A stretch of 64,000 bases of DNA from Rathayibacter agropyri (lineage in GTDB: Bacteria > Actinomycetota > Actinomycetes > Actinomycetales > Microbacteriaceae). The stretch lies in the NCBI RefSeq assembly GCF_013249015.1, contig NZ_JABRPL010000004.1:119725-183724 (forward strand), read 5' to 3'. Under the pieces are notes generated by a model. The model searched no databases. It saw only the letters and a program-made list of their open reading frames with translations, and was not told the origin of the DNA. A program made the translations under genes and the position numbers. The stretch's first letter is position 1. Each line of letters begins with the position of its first letter. This document shows, piece by piece, positions 27,937-38,471 of the stretch.

Positions 27937-29358
27937 CTAGCCGATCCGTTCCTTGCGGCCCAGGATTCCCTGCGGCCTGACCAGAAGGATGATGATCATG
28001 AGGATGAGCGGAGCCACGTACTTGAGGTTCTCCGGGATCCAGATCGTCGAGATGTTCATCATCAGGCCGATGATGAGCGAGCCGACCAGCGCTCCGTAGG
28101 CGGAGCCGAGGCCGCCGAGCGTGATCGCCGCGAAGATCAGCAGCAGGATCGACGCTCCGGTGTCCCAGCGCAGCGATTGGTAATAGCCGATGTAGACGCC
28201 CGCCAGCGCCGCGAGAGCGCCCGACATTACCCAGACGACGCGGATGACGCGCTCGACGTTGATGCCCGAGGCGGAGGCGAGGGCACGGTTGTCCGAGACC
28301 GCGCGCATCGCCTTACCGATCTTCGTCTTCGTGAGCACGTAGGCGACTCCGACGATGCAGATCACTCCAATGGCGGCGCCGACGAGGTCGGTGAACTTGA
28401 GGCTGATCCCGAGCGCCGGCACGGTGAAGAACGGCGCGGTGCTATTGGGGAGCGAGAGCCGGTCGGCACCGAAGAAGAACACGAACACGTAGCGCAGCGC
28501 CAGTGAGAGCCCGATGGTCACGATCATCAGCGGGATGAGCTGGATGCCCTTCTTCCGCAGCGGTTTCCAGAGCAGCCCGTCCTGGGCGTAGCCGAATGCT
28601 CCGCCGAGGATTACTGCGATCGGGATGGCCAGCAGCGCGGGGAGTCCGAAGACGCCCGAGAAGAGGTAGGCCATCAGCGCGCCGAACGTGACCAGCTCGC
28701 CGTGGGCGAAGTTGTTCAACCCGGTCACGCCGTAGATCAACGAGGCGCCAATCGCCGCGAGGGCGATCAGGAGTCCGAAGATCAGACCGGTGACGACCTT
28801 GGGCCAGAAGATGATCCAGAAGGTGTCGGCCGACACTGGCTGATTGACGGCGTTCGACGTCCCATCGGGGTTCGTCGCGTCATTGCCCGTCGTGCCCTCG
28901 GTTGCGGGGCTCGTCGGCGCGGCGGAGTCGGTGGGGACGGGGATGGTCGCCCCGGTGCCCTTCGGGTTCGCCGTCGAGACGATGAAGTTCACGATCTGGT
29001 TCTGCGACGCGACGATCTTCACCTGCTTGGGGTTTTGACCGGCGGCCGGGTAGCCCTTATCGGCGGGAAGGGTCTCCTCATCGATGGTCACCGTGTAGGT
29101 GCCCGCGGCCTCCAGGGGGAACGTGGCCCGGCCGTCCTCACCGGTGGTCACGGTCGCGGAGGCGTCGCCGCCGAGTTCGACGGTCACTCCCGTCAGGTTC
29201 TCGTTCGTCGTCTGCACGCGGACCCAGGCGATGATCGACTGATCGGTGGCGGTGGCCGCGAGGGCTGCGGGGGCGGCGGCCGCGATACCGGTCAGAGATG
29301 CGGCGAGAAGACCGAGCGCAAGCAGGCGGTCGCGGAGTCTCGAACGTCTCCTATCCAC
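27937..29358 (-). CDS. livH: LivH permease fused to an exported N-terminal domain
   Basis: Residues from about 175 to the end form a normal LivH permease (GLNNFAHGELVTFGAL, KAMRAVSDNRALASASGI). In front lies a signal-peptide-like segment (LLALGLLAASLTGIAAAAPAALA). A carboxypeptidase-regulatory/Cna-B-like beta domain follows (TGVTVELGGDASATVTTGEDGRATFPL pattern), then a Thr/Pro/Asn linker. This makes 473 aa against about 300 for standard LivH. GTG at 29358 is chosen because GGGAGG lies 6 nt upstream. A start 33 codons earlier adds Arg/Cys-rich sequence without support. The extra domain should face outward. Confidence 0.88.
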   Translation of the reverse strand: MDRRRSRLRDRLLALGLLAASLTGIAAAAPAALAATATDQSIIAWVRVQTTNENLTGVTVELGGDASATVTTGEDGRATFPLEAAGTYTVTIDEETLPADKGYPAAGQNPKQVKIVASQNQIVNFIVSTANPKGTGATIPVPTDSAAPTSPATEGTTGNDATNPDGTSNAVNQPVSADTFWIIFWPKVVTGLIFGLLIALAAIGASLIYGVTGLNNFAHGELVTFGALMAYLFSGVFGLPALLAIPIAVILGGAFGYAQDGLLWKPLRKKGIQLIPLMIVTIGLSLALRYVFVFFFGADRLSLPNSTAPFFTVPALGISLKFTDLVGAAIGVICIVGVAYVLTKTKIGKAMRAVSDNRALASASGINVERVIRVVWVMSGALAALAGVYIGYYQSLRWDTGASILLLIFAAITLGGLGSAYGALVGSLIIGLMMNISTIWIPENLKYVAPLILMIIILLVRPQGILGRKERIG

Positions 29359-31240
<1,882 letters not shown>

Positions 31241-31257
31241 GGGGTGGTGACGGGGCC

Positions 31258-31349
31258 GGCGGCGAGTCGGGATTGCGGCCCCTCTGCCCGATGGGCCTTC
31301 GGCCCATACGCCCACCACGCCGGAGGGGCCGCAATCCCGACTCGCCGCC
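31258..31349 (+). repeat. 27-bp perfect inverted repeat after guaB
   Basis: The arms 31258-31284 and 31323-31349 are perfect reverse complements over 27 bp (GGCGGCGAGTCGGG... and ...CCCGACTCGCCGCC). The 38-nt loop contains a second hairpin, ATGGGCCTTCGGCCCAT (31291-31307). It starts 18 nt after the guaB stop, so it may act as a terminator. It is much longer than needed for that, and a REP- or MITE-like origin is possible. Confidence 0.8.
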
Positions 31350-31635
31350 TCCCTCCGGGAGTCGAGCGTCGGCGCTCAGGGGGAGAGCCTTGGGGGCGCA
31401 GCGCGAGCGGCGCGGGGCGCCGGCGCTTCTGCATCCTTTCGGACGGCTTCTGCTATCCCGTCGGGCGAAGTGGTACCGGCGGACCGTAGGGAAGGAGCGC
31501 TAAGCGGCGATCCGCGTGCCAGCGGATCGCTGTGGCGCGGACGCAGGACGCTCTGCGGAACGTCACCACGTCGTGAAGCCGACCGCGGGCGAGCGACGAG
31601 CGGAGCGAGGAGCGAGCCACAGTAAACTCAGCGCC
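31350..31635 (+). promoter_or_regulatory. Leader region of the guaB paralogue
   Basis: This GC-rich gap has no supportable gene. It holds a perfect 9-bp hairpin GCGATCCGC/GCGGATCGC with a 6-nt loop (31507-31530) and purine-rich GAGCGA repeats near 31588-31618. TAAACT at 31623-31628 ends 7 nt before the downstream ATG, which suggests a leaderless start. Confidence 0.5.
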
Positions 31636-32754
31636 ATGGAGATCGAGATCGGGCGTGCCAAGCGCGCTCGCCGTGCGTACGCCTTCGACGACATTGCCGT
31701 CGTCCCGAGTCGGCGGACGCGCGACCCCGAGGTCGTGTCGGTGAAGTGGTCGATCGACGCGTACCAGTTCGCGACGCCGATCCTCGCCGCTCCCATGGAC
31801 TCGGTGGTTTCGCCGGCGACCGCGATCACACTGGGGCGTCTGGGCGCGCTGGGCGTGCTTGATCTCGAGGGCCTCTGGACCCGCTACGAGGATCCGGAGC
31901 CGTTGCTGGCGGAAATTCGCGAATTGCCCGCCGAGAGGGCCACGCAGAGGATGCAGGAGATTTACTCCGCACCGATCCGCACCGAGTTGGTGACCGCTCG
32001 CCTGGCTGAGATCCGCGCGGCGGGGGTCACCGTCGCGGGTGCGCTCTCTCCCCAGCGCACGGCCGAACTCCACCAGACCGTCGTGGATGCGGGAGTTGAC
32101 GTCTTCGTCATCCGCGGCACCACGGTGTCGGCCGAGCATGTCTCTCGCGACACGGAGCCGCTGAACCTCAAGAAGTTTATCTATGAGCTCGACGTGCCGG
32201 TCATCGTCGGAGGCGCCTCCACCTATACGGCGGCCCTGCACCTGATGCGCACCGGCGCGGCCGGCGTCCTCGTCGGCTTCGGGGGCGGCGCCGCCTCCAC
32301 TACCCGCGCGACCCTCGGCATCCAGGCCCCGATGGCGACCGCCGTCGCCGATGTGGCAGGTGCTCGTCGCGACTACCTCGACGAGTCCGGCGGACGCTAC
32401 GTGCACGTGATCGCCGACGGTGGCCTCGGCACCTCGGGCGACATCGTCAAGGCCGTCGCCGTCGGAGCGGACGCCGTGATGCTGGGTTCGGCGCTCGCCC
32501 GAGCGACCGATGCGCCCGGCGGCGGCTGGCACTGGGGAGCGGAGGCGCACCACCCGCAGCTCCCGCGCGGCCGCCGCGTCCAGGTCGGCACCGTCGGCAC
32601 GCTCGAGCAGGTCCTCTACGGCCCCGCCACCGGAGCCGACGGCACCGCCAACCTGATCGGCGCTCTCCGCCGCTCGATGGCGACCACCGGCTACTCCGAC
32701 CTCAAGGAGTTCCAGCGCGTCGAGGTCGTCGTCGCGCCGTACCAGCCCAGTTGA
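31636..32754 (+). CDS. GuaB3-type IMP dehydrogenase family protein
   Basis: A 372-aa IMPDH/GMPR-family barrel without CBS domains. It begins MEIEIGRAKRARRAYAFDDIA and contains the typical ESGGRYVHVIADGGLGTSGD. At the position of the catalytic cysteine, the loop reads GGGAASTTRATLG, so Ser (S221) stands where GuaB has Cys. This fits the GuaB3 group, whose activity is not settled across actinobacteria. Upstream in-frame starts give an Arg-rich unconserved extension and were rejected. Its proximity to guaB and guaA ties it to purine metabolism. Confidence 0.88.
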   Translation: MEIEIGRAKRARRAYAFDDIAVVPSRRTRDPEVVSVKWSIDAYQFATPILAAPMDSVVSPATAITLGRLGALGVLDLEGLWTRYEDPEPLLAEIRELPAERATQRMQEIYSAPIRTELVTARLAEIRAAGVTVAGALSPQRTAELHQTVVDAGVDVFVIRGTTVSAEHVSRDTEPLNLKKFIYELDVPVIVGGASTYTAALHLMRTGAAGVLVGFGGGAASTTRATLGIQAPMATAVADVAGARRDYLDESGGRYVHVIADGGLGTSGDIVKAVAVGADAVMLGSALARATDAPGGGWHWGAEAHHPQLPRGRRVQVGTVGTLEQVLYGPATGADGTANLIGALRRSMATTGYSDLKEFQRVEVVVAPYQPS

Positions 32755-32766
32755 CGATTCACCGCG

Positions 32767-32814
32767 CGAGGGAACCCCCGGAGTTGAGGCAGCCGCGGAC
32801 AGCGGGCTCCCTCG
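32767..32814 (+). terminator. Probable terminator hairpin after the guaB paralogue
   Basis: CGAGGGAACCC (32767-32777) pairs with GGGCTCCCTCG (32804-32814) with one mismatch, 12 nt after the stop. Confidence 0.65.
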
Positions 32815-32934
32815 ACGGGTCGGGGTTCCCCAGCCGGCGGAGGGCGGCGGGCGAACGACGCACGGGGTCTGCGGGGGCGCGCCTAAGCTAGAGGTCCCGA
32901 GTCAGGAGCGCCGCAGGGCGTGGATGGAGCACGC

Positions 32935-33453
32935 ATGGTCGAGGTTCGCAGGGTCAAGCTGCCCGGAGTCGGCGTTCTGCACACGTTCCTGACCGCCGAT
33001 GGCGGCAAGGTCGGCGTCATCGCGCACCGCTCTGGTCACAGCGACCTGATCACGTTCGCCGAGGGCGACCAGGACGGTGCGAAGGTCTCGCTCCGGCTCA
33101 GCGACGACGAGGCGCACACGCTCGCGGAGCTGCTCGGCGGCACGCAGATCACCGAGTCGCTTACCGCTCTCGACCAGATCCCCGGCCTCTCGATCGACTG
33201 GTTCACTGTCGATTACGACGACCACATCGCCGGCCAGCAGCTCGGCAAGCCTGCCGACCGCGGGATCGTCGGCCTCACGGTCGTCGCCGTCGTCCGCGGG
33301 GACGCGGCAAACCCCGCTCCGGCCCCCGACTTCCGCGTCTTCCCGGGCGACACCCTGGTAGTCGCGGGCAGCCCCGAGAAGGTCGCCAAGGCGTTCGCCT
33401 TCTTCCGCACCGGCAGCTTCGCCAAGGCGGTCGACGCCCCGCCCGGAGTCTGA
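32935..33453 (+). CDS. Regulatory subunit of a cation:proton antiporter (KhtT-like)
   Basis: A 172-aa soluble protein beginning MVEVRRVKLPGVGVLHTF, the usual start of KhtT-like subunits. It has a C-terminal TrkA-C domain (RGIVGLTVVAVVRG, FPGDTLVVAGSPEKV). It probably gates the antiporter encoded 3 bp downstream in response to a nucleotide or ion signal. An in-frame GTG five codons upstream (32920) is the alternative start. Confidence 0.88.
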   Translation: MVEVRRVKLPGVGVLHTFLTADGGKVGVIAHRSGHSDLITFAEGDQDGAKVSLRLSDDEAHTLAELLGGTQITESLTALDQIPGLSIDWFTVDYDDHIAGQQLGKPADRGIVGLTVVAVVRGDAANPAPAPDFRVFPGDTLVVAGSPEKVAKAFAFFRTGSFAKAVDAPPGV

Positions 33454-33455
33454 GG

Positions 33456-34868
33456 ATGCACCACGGCGAAGACCTCATCGTCCTCGGGATCCTGTTCGTC
33501 GTCGCCTACGTCCTCGGTCGGCTGGGGAGGACGATCGGGCTCCCGGCCGTCCCCATCTACATGGTCGTCGGGCTCTTAGCGAGCCCGAACTTCCCACTGT
33601 TCCCCCTCAACTTCGAGTCGAGCTACATCGAGTTGACGGCCGTTTTCGGTTTGATCCTGCTCCTGTTCAACCTCGGGCTCGAGTTCGACCAGGACGAGTT
33701 CTTCGGCAACGCCGGGAGACTGATTCTCTCTGGCGGCTCTTACATCGCGGTCAACATGGTCGTCGGGTTGGGGTTCGGCTTCCTGCTCGGCTGGGGTAGC
33801 CGGGAAGCGCTCATCATCGCCGGCATCACGGCCACGAGTTCGAGCGCGATCGTCACCAAGCTGTTGATCGAGCTGAAGCGGCTGGCGAACCCCGAGACGC
33901 CGATGATCCTCGGCGTGACCGTGGTCGAGGACATCTTTATCGCGGTCTACTTGGCGATCGTGTCCGTCGTCCTCTCGGGGGAGACGGAGCCGTGGCCGGT
34001 CATCCTCAAGCTGCTCATCGCCTTCGCGTTCCTCGTGGTCATGTTCGCGATCGCCCGCTGGGGTGGCCGCGTGGTCTCGAGGTTCTTCCGCACGCGTGAC
34101 GACGAATTGTTCACGATCCTGTTCTTCGGACTCGCGATCCTCTTCGGCGGGATCGGCGAAGTCCTCGGAGTGACGGACGCGATCGGGGCCTTCCTCATCG
34201 GACTGGTCATCGGAGCGACCCGCTTCCGCTCGCGGGTGGAGCACATCGCTATTCCGCTGCGGGATGTGTTCGGCGCATTCTTCTTCGTCAACTTTGGGCT
34301 GGGGCTCGATCCTGGAGCGTTCCCGAGCGTCGTCGTCCCGGTGCTGATCGCCTCCATGATGACGATCGTGCTCAACCTCGGCGCAGGCCAGTTCGTCGCC
34401 TGGCTGAACAAGCTCGGGCCGAGAGCCGGCCTGAACGCGGCGTTTATCCTGCATAACCGCGGCGAGTTCGCGCTGATCCTGGCGACGCTCTCGCTCTCGG
34501 CGGGTCTTGACGAGCGGATCCAGCCTTTCGCCGGTCTGTACGTTCTCATCATGGCGATCGTTGGCCCGATCCTGGCCTCGCGCTCCGAGACCATCGGGGC
34601 ATTCCTCTCGCGTCGCCGGCACCGCCCCGCTCCGGTCCGCCCGGCGATGACCGAGGAGAACTTCGCTCTGGTCGAGGCAGCGATGGTGGCTCCCGGGGCC
34701 TCGGCGGCCGAGGAGCCGACGGAGCTGCCCCGGAGGTCGCCCGAGCACGACGAGCTCGACGATGAATTCCCCGATCCGATGCGACAGGCCCTGATCGACC
34801 AGGCGATGCAGCAGTCGGACGGGGCGCGTGACGGCCGCCCGAGGCGCCCACGGGAGCCGGACTACTGA
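33456..34868 (+). CDS. CPA2-family potassium/proton antiporter (KhtU/KefB-like)
   Basis: A membrane protein with about 12 helices, including FGLILLLFNLGLEFD and GAFLIGLVIGATRFRSRVEH. This is the CPA2 exchanger core. The last 80 residues are hydrophilic and acidic (PTELPRRSPEHDELDDEFPDP in two parts). There is no fused TrkA-N domain, which agrees with the separate KhtT-like regulator just upstream. Length is 470 aa. K+ export in exchange for H+ is inferred from the family. Confidence 0.88.
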   Translation: MHHGEDLIVLGILFVVAYVLGRLGRTIGLPAVPIYMVVGLLASPNFPLFPLNFESSYIELTAVFGLILLLFNLGLEFDQDEFFGNAGRLILSGGSYIAVNMVVGLGFGFLLGWGSREALIIAGITATSSSAIVTKLLIELKRLANPETPMILGVTVVEDIFIAVYLAIVSVVLSGETEPWPVILKLLIAFAFLVVMFAIARWGGRVVSRFFRTRDDELFTILFFGLAILFGGIGEVLGVTDAIGAFLIGLVIGATRFRSRVEHIAIPLRDVFGAFFFVNFGLGLDPGAFPSVVVPVLIASMMTIVLNLGAGQFVAWLNKLGPRAGLNAAFILHNRGEFALILATLSLSAGLDERIQPFAGLYVLIMAIVGPILASRSETIGAFLSRRRHRPAPVRPAMTEENFALVEAAMVAPGASAAEEPTELPRRSPEHDELDDEFPDPMRQALIDQAMQQSDGARDGRPRRPREPDY

Positions 34869-34950
34869 CCCAGCGGGGTTCCGACACTCGCGGGTTAGGC
34901 TTCCTGGGGCCCGGGAGATACCCCACGGGATGAGCGTGGACGAGGGACGA

Positions 34951-35763
34951 ATGACGCAGAGCACGGTGTGGCAGGTGGCCAGGCGCCCGCGCTGGATCGC
35001 GGCGCTCCTGCTCGCCCTCGTGATCGCCGGACTGTTCGCGGCGCTCGGCCAGTGGCAGATCGGCCGTGCCGTCGACGCAGCGGTGCCCAATTCCGGAGTA
35101 TCGGAGACGACGCTGGCGCTCGAGGACGTTGCGGCTCCCTCGCGCTCGATCACCGCGACCGCCGACGGTCAGCGCGTCGAGGGCAGCTCAAGCGTCGTCG
35201 CCGGGGGCGCTGAGATCCTCGGCGGACGCCTCAACGGGGAGCGGCCGGGCTGGTGGGTCATCGCTCGCACCCGCACCATCGACGCCGACCTGGTTCTCGC
35301 CTACGGCTGGACGGCCGACCGGGAGCAGGCGCAGACGGTTGCCGATCGCGTGAACAGCGGCGAGGAGCGGACCCCCATCGCCTTCACCGGTCGTCTTGTC
35401 GCGAATGAGGCAGCCGAAGTGCCCGCGGCGGGACTCGATCCGATGACCCTCACCGCGCTGTCCATCCCGGCCCTCATTAACCGCTGGCCGGATCCTCCGC
35501 AGGACGTCTACCAGGGCTATGTCGTCGTCGACCAGCCGATCGACGGCCTCGAGGCCATTGACTCCCCGGCCCGGGTGAGCGACGTATCGCTCAACTGGCT
35601 GAATGTGTTCTATGCGATCGAATGGGTCGTGTTCGCCGGATTCGCGCTCTACCTGTGGTTCCGGCTCGTCCGCGATGCGTGGGAGCGCGAGGCCGAGGAG
35701 GCACTTGACGCCGAGGAGCGGGCGCGGAACAACCGGGCCGAGGCCCCCGCCCCCGCACCGTAA
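34951..35763 (+). CDS. SURF1 family cytochrome oxidase biogenesis protein
   Basis: SURF1 proteins help assemble the haem a3 centre of cytochrome c oxidase. An N-terminal helix (ARRPRWIAALLLALVIAGLFAALGQWQIGR) and a C-terminal helix bracket an external domain. This is the SURF1 layout, with GQWQ and the PGWWVIARTR segment. The start at 34951 (GAGGGACGA just upstream) gives 270 aa; ATG 34930 is an alternative. The C-terminus is charged and Ala/Pro-rich. Confidence 0.85.
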   Translation: MTQSTVWQVARRPRWIAALLLALVIAGLFAALGQWQIGRAVDAAVPNSGVSETTLALEDVAAPSRSITATADGQRVEGSSSVVAGGAEILGGRLNGERPGWWVIARTRTIDADLVLAYGWTADREQAQTVADRVNSGEERTPIAFTGRLVANEAAEVPAAGLDPMTLTALSIPALINRWPDPPQDVYQGYVVVDQPIDGLEAIDSPARVSDVSLNWLNVFYAIEWVVFAGFALYLWFRLVRDAWEREAEEALDAEERARNNRAEAPAPAP

Positions 35764-35773
35764 ACTGGTCGCC

Positions 35774-36256
35774 ATGCCCCTCGAGCCCAAGCCTGCGCAG
35801 TTCCCTGCGATCAGGAGCGCCCTGCGCTTCTACCGGGTGACCTCGATCATCACCGGCGTGATGCTGCTTTTGCTCTGCGCCGAAATGCTGCTGAAGTATG
35901 TGTTCCACCTGGAGCTGTTCGCGTTCGGCCAGCAGGGCGTGCTGCACTTCGCACCGATGTACGAAGCGCCGGGAGGCGAGTACCGCTCGAGCGGCACCGG
36001 TGCGAACGTGTCCACCGGCATCCTGATCGCGCACGGCTGGTTCTACGTCGTCTACCTCTTCGCCGACTTCCGCCTGTGGAGCCTGATGCGCTGGCCGTTC
36101 GCGCGCTTCGTACTCATCGCGCTCGGCGGAGTCGTTCCTACCCTCTCCTTCTTCGTCGAGACTCGCATCGCCCGCGAGGTCGAGCAGTACCTCGAGCGCC
36201 GCACCGCCGGCGCCAACCCGAAGACCCCGACCGACTCCGTGGAGGCCCCCCATTAG
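35774..36256 (+). CDS. DUF3817 membrane protein
   Basis: A 160-aa protein with three to four helices, beginning with a soluble stretch and then [21 protein letters not shown]. The [13 protein letters not shown] segment is typical of DUF3817, a family of unknown function found directly upstream of guaA in many actinobacteria. TAAACT at 35761-35766 lies 7 nt before the ATG, so it is probably leaderless. Its stop overlaps the presumed guaA start. Confidence 0.88.
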   Translation: MPLEPKPAQFPAIRSALRFYRVTSIITGVMLLLLCAEMLLKYVFHLELFAFGQQGVLHFAPMYEAPGGEYRSSGTGANVSTGILIAHGWFYVVYLFADFRLWSLMRWPFARFVLIALGGVVPTLSFFVETRIAREVEQYLERRTAGANPKTPTDSVEAPH

Positions 36257-37850
36257 CGAGCAGCCCACCGCTCCCCAGCCGCATCTCGCCGCGCAGCCCG
36301 TCCTCGTCGTCGACTTCGGCGCCCAGTACGCCCAGCTCATCGCCCGCCGCGTTCGCGAGGCGAACGTCTACTCCGAGATCGTGCCGTCGAACGCGACGGC
36401 GGCCGAGATTGCGGCCAAATCTCCGGTCGGCATCATCCTCTCCGGAGGGCCCTCCAGCGTGTACGAGGAGGGCGCTCCCCAGCTCGACCCCGCCATCTTC
36501 GACCTCGGCGTTCCCGTCCTGGGCATCTGCTACGGCTTCCAGGTGATGGCGAAAACCCTCGGCGGCGAGGTCGCCAACACCGGCCTTCGCGAGTACGGAG
36601 CGACGGACGCCGCGCTCTCGACCGACGGCGGAGTCCTCCTCGGCGAGCAGCCGACCGATCAGACGGTGTGGATGAGCCACGGCGACTCGGTCGCGAAGGC
36701 CCCTGACGGTTTCGAGGTGCTGGCCTCCACCACCTCCACCCCGGTCGCTGCGTTCGGCAACGACGCGCGCCGCCTCTACGGGGTGCAGTGGCACCCCGAG
36801 GTCAAGCACTCCGCGCACGGCCAGGCCGTCATCGAGAACTTTCTGCACCGCGCCGCCGGCATTCCCGCCGACTGGAACTCGTCGAACGTGATCGACGACC
36901 AGGTCGCCGTCATCCGCGAGCAGATCGGCTCCGGCCGCGTCATCTGCGGCCTCTCCGGCGGAGTCGACTCCGCCGTCGCCGCCGCCATCGTGCACCGGGC
37001 GATCGGCGACCAGCTGACCTGCGTGTTCGTCGATCACGGCCTGCTCCGCAAGGACGAGCGCCGCCAGGTCGAGGAGGACTACGTGGCCGCCACCGGCGTC
37101 CGCCTCGTGACCGTCGACGCCCGCGAGCAATTCCTCGACGCACTGGCCGGCGTGAGCGACCCGGAGCTGAAGCGCAAGATCATCGGCCGCGAATTCATCC
37201 GCACCTTCGAGGCGGCCGCCGAAGCCCTCGTGCTCGAAGCGAAGGGCGAAGGGGAGTCGATCGACTTTCTCGTGCAGGGCACCCTTTACCCCGACGTGGT
37301 CGAATCCGGCGGAGGCACTGGCACCGCCAACATCAAATCGCACCACAACGTCGGCGGCCTCCCCGAAGACCTCCAGTTTGCGCTTGTCGAACCGCTGCGC
37401 ACCCTCTTCAAGGATGAGGTCCGCGCCATTGGCCGCGAACTCGGCCTCCCCGAGACCATCGTCGGCCGCCAGCCCTTCCCCGGCCCGGGCCTCGGCATCC
37501 GCATCATCGGCGAGGTCACCCAGGAGCGGCTCGACCTGCTCCAAGACGCCGACGCCATCGTCCGCGCTGAACTCACCGCCGCCGGTCTGGACAGCGAGAT
37601 CTGGCAGTGCCCCGTCGTGCTGCTCGCCGACGTCCGCTCTGTCGGCGTCCAGGGCGACGGACGCACCTACGGCCACCCGATCGTGTTGCGCCCCGTCTCC
37701 TCTGAGGACGCGATGACCGCCGACTGGACCCGGCTGCCCTACGACCTCCTCGCCCGCATCTCCAACCGCATCACCAACGAGGTCAGCGGAGTGAACCGCG
37801 TCGTCCTCGACGTGACCTCCAAACCCCCCGCCACCATCGAGTGGGAGTAA
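36252..37850 (+). CDS. guaA: GMP synthase (glutamine-hydrolysing), probable ATT start
   Basis: GuaA converts XMP to GMP using glutamine. The class I amidotransferase domain has LGICYGFQ and VQWHPEV. The ATP pyrophosphatase domain has [12 protein letters not shown], and the C-terminal dimerisation domain ends PPATIEWE. Conserved sequence ([19 protein letters not shown]) begins about 30 codons before the first in-frame ATG at 36381. The frame holds no ATG, GTG or TTG upstream. The only sensible start is ATT at 36252, 6 nt after GGAGG and overlapping the DUF3817 stop (ATTAG). This gives 532 aa, the normal length. Confidence 0.9.
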   Translation: MSEQPTAPQPHLAAQPVLVVDFGAQYAQLIARRVREANVYSEIVPSNATAAEIAAKSPVGIILSGGPSSVYEEGAPQLDPAIFDLGVPVLGICYGFQVMAKTLGGEVANTGLREYGATDAALSTDGGVLLGEQPTDQTVWMSHGDSVAKAPDGFEVLASTTSTPVAAFGNDARRLYGVQWHPEVKHSAHGQAVIENFLHRAAGIPADWNSSNVIDDQVAVIREQIGSGRVICGLSGGVDSAVAAAIVHRAIGDQLTCVFVDHGLLRKDERRQVEEDYVAATGVRLVTVDAREQFLDALAGVSDPELKRKIIGREFIRTFEAAAEALVLEAKGEGESIDFLVQGTLYPDVVESGGGTGTANIKSHHNVGGLPEDLQFALVEPLRTLFKDEVRAIGRELGLPETIVGRQPFPGPGLGIRIIGEVTQERLDLLQDADAIVRAELTAAGLDSEIWQCPVVLLADVRSVGVQGDGRTYGHPIVLRPVSSEDAMTADWTRLPYDLLARISNRITNEVSGVNRVVLDVTSKPPATIEWE

Positions 37851-37852
37851 CG

Positions 37853-37954
37853 CCGCGGGCCTCCGCACGGTCATCTGCGGCGTTGTCGTCGGTCACGATA
37901 CCTCCGGTATCGCTCCCTTCTCCGCCTTGCAGCTGACCGCGCGGAGGCCCGCGG
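37853..37954 (+). repeat. Large inverted repeat after guaA
   Basis: CCGCGGGCCTCCGC (37853-37866) and GCGGAGGCCCGCGG (37941-37954) are perfect reverse complements. Pairing continues inward with CGGTCATCTGC/GCAGCTGACCG (one mismatch), and a central hairpin GATACCTCCGGTATC closes the structure. It begins 2 nt after the guaA stop, so it is probably a terminator. It resembles the one after guaB in scale but not in sequence. Confidence 0.75.
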
Positions 37955-38099
37955 CATGTGTAGGGGGCGTCGTTGCATGACGGGGGTGTGCGGTGTGCAG
38001 GGATGAGGGGAGGAAGCGGGCTCGGCAGCTTGGGGGGGACGCGTGGGGAGGCAGGGATGTCCTGCAGATCGCACGGGGGTTTCCGTCCGGCAGGGCGGG

Positions 38100-38462
38100 T
38101 TAGGCGGGGGCGTCGACGACGCCGATGAAGCGGGTGCCGATGCCGTCGTATTCGTCGCGGCGGTGGCCCTCGGGATGGGGTGGCCATGCGTCCGCGGAAT
38201 GGTCCTCGCACGCCAGAAATGTGAAGTCCGGCCACCACTTCTTGGGGCGGGCGGCCTCAGAACGGCCGCAGACGGCGCATGCGAGGGTCACCCATACCGG
38301 TCGTCGCCCCGTGCGGTTCTCGCGCGACTGAACCAGCCACGGAGGCGGATCCTGCTCGAGAGCGACACACTCCTCCTCCGAAAGCTTCTCGGGCAGACCG
38401 TGCCGCACCGCCATCTCGACGGGAATGTCGAGGCGCTGAGCGGCCTCGCGACGCGGAATCAC
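38100..38462 (-). CDS. Hypothetical protein with CxxC motif
   Basis: A 120-aa protein starting at GTG (MIPRREAAQRLDIP). It has a helical N-terminus, then WVTLACAVCGRSEAAR and FLACEDHSADAW. The CxxC plus C..H pattern could bind zinc. No membrane helix. It lies 9 bp after the membrane acyltransferase-like gene on the same strand and may be cotranscribed. I do not recognise a named family. Confidence 0.65.
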   Translation of the reverse strand: MIPRREAAQRLDIPVEMAVRHGLPEKLSEEECVALEQDPPPWLVQSRENRTGRRPVWVTLACAVCGRSEAARPKKWWPDFTFLACEDHSADAWPPHPEGHRRDEYDGIGTRFIGVVDAPA

Positions 38463-38471
38463 CCGGCCACC

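Noticed and set aside
31244-31503. Small Pro/Arg-rich frames after guaB
   Set aside because: They are translations of the perfect inverted repeat.
36381-37850. guaA starting at the first ATG (36381)
   Set aside because: This would remove the conserved N-terminus of the amidotransferase domain, including [15 protein letters not shown].
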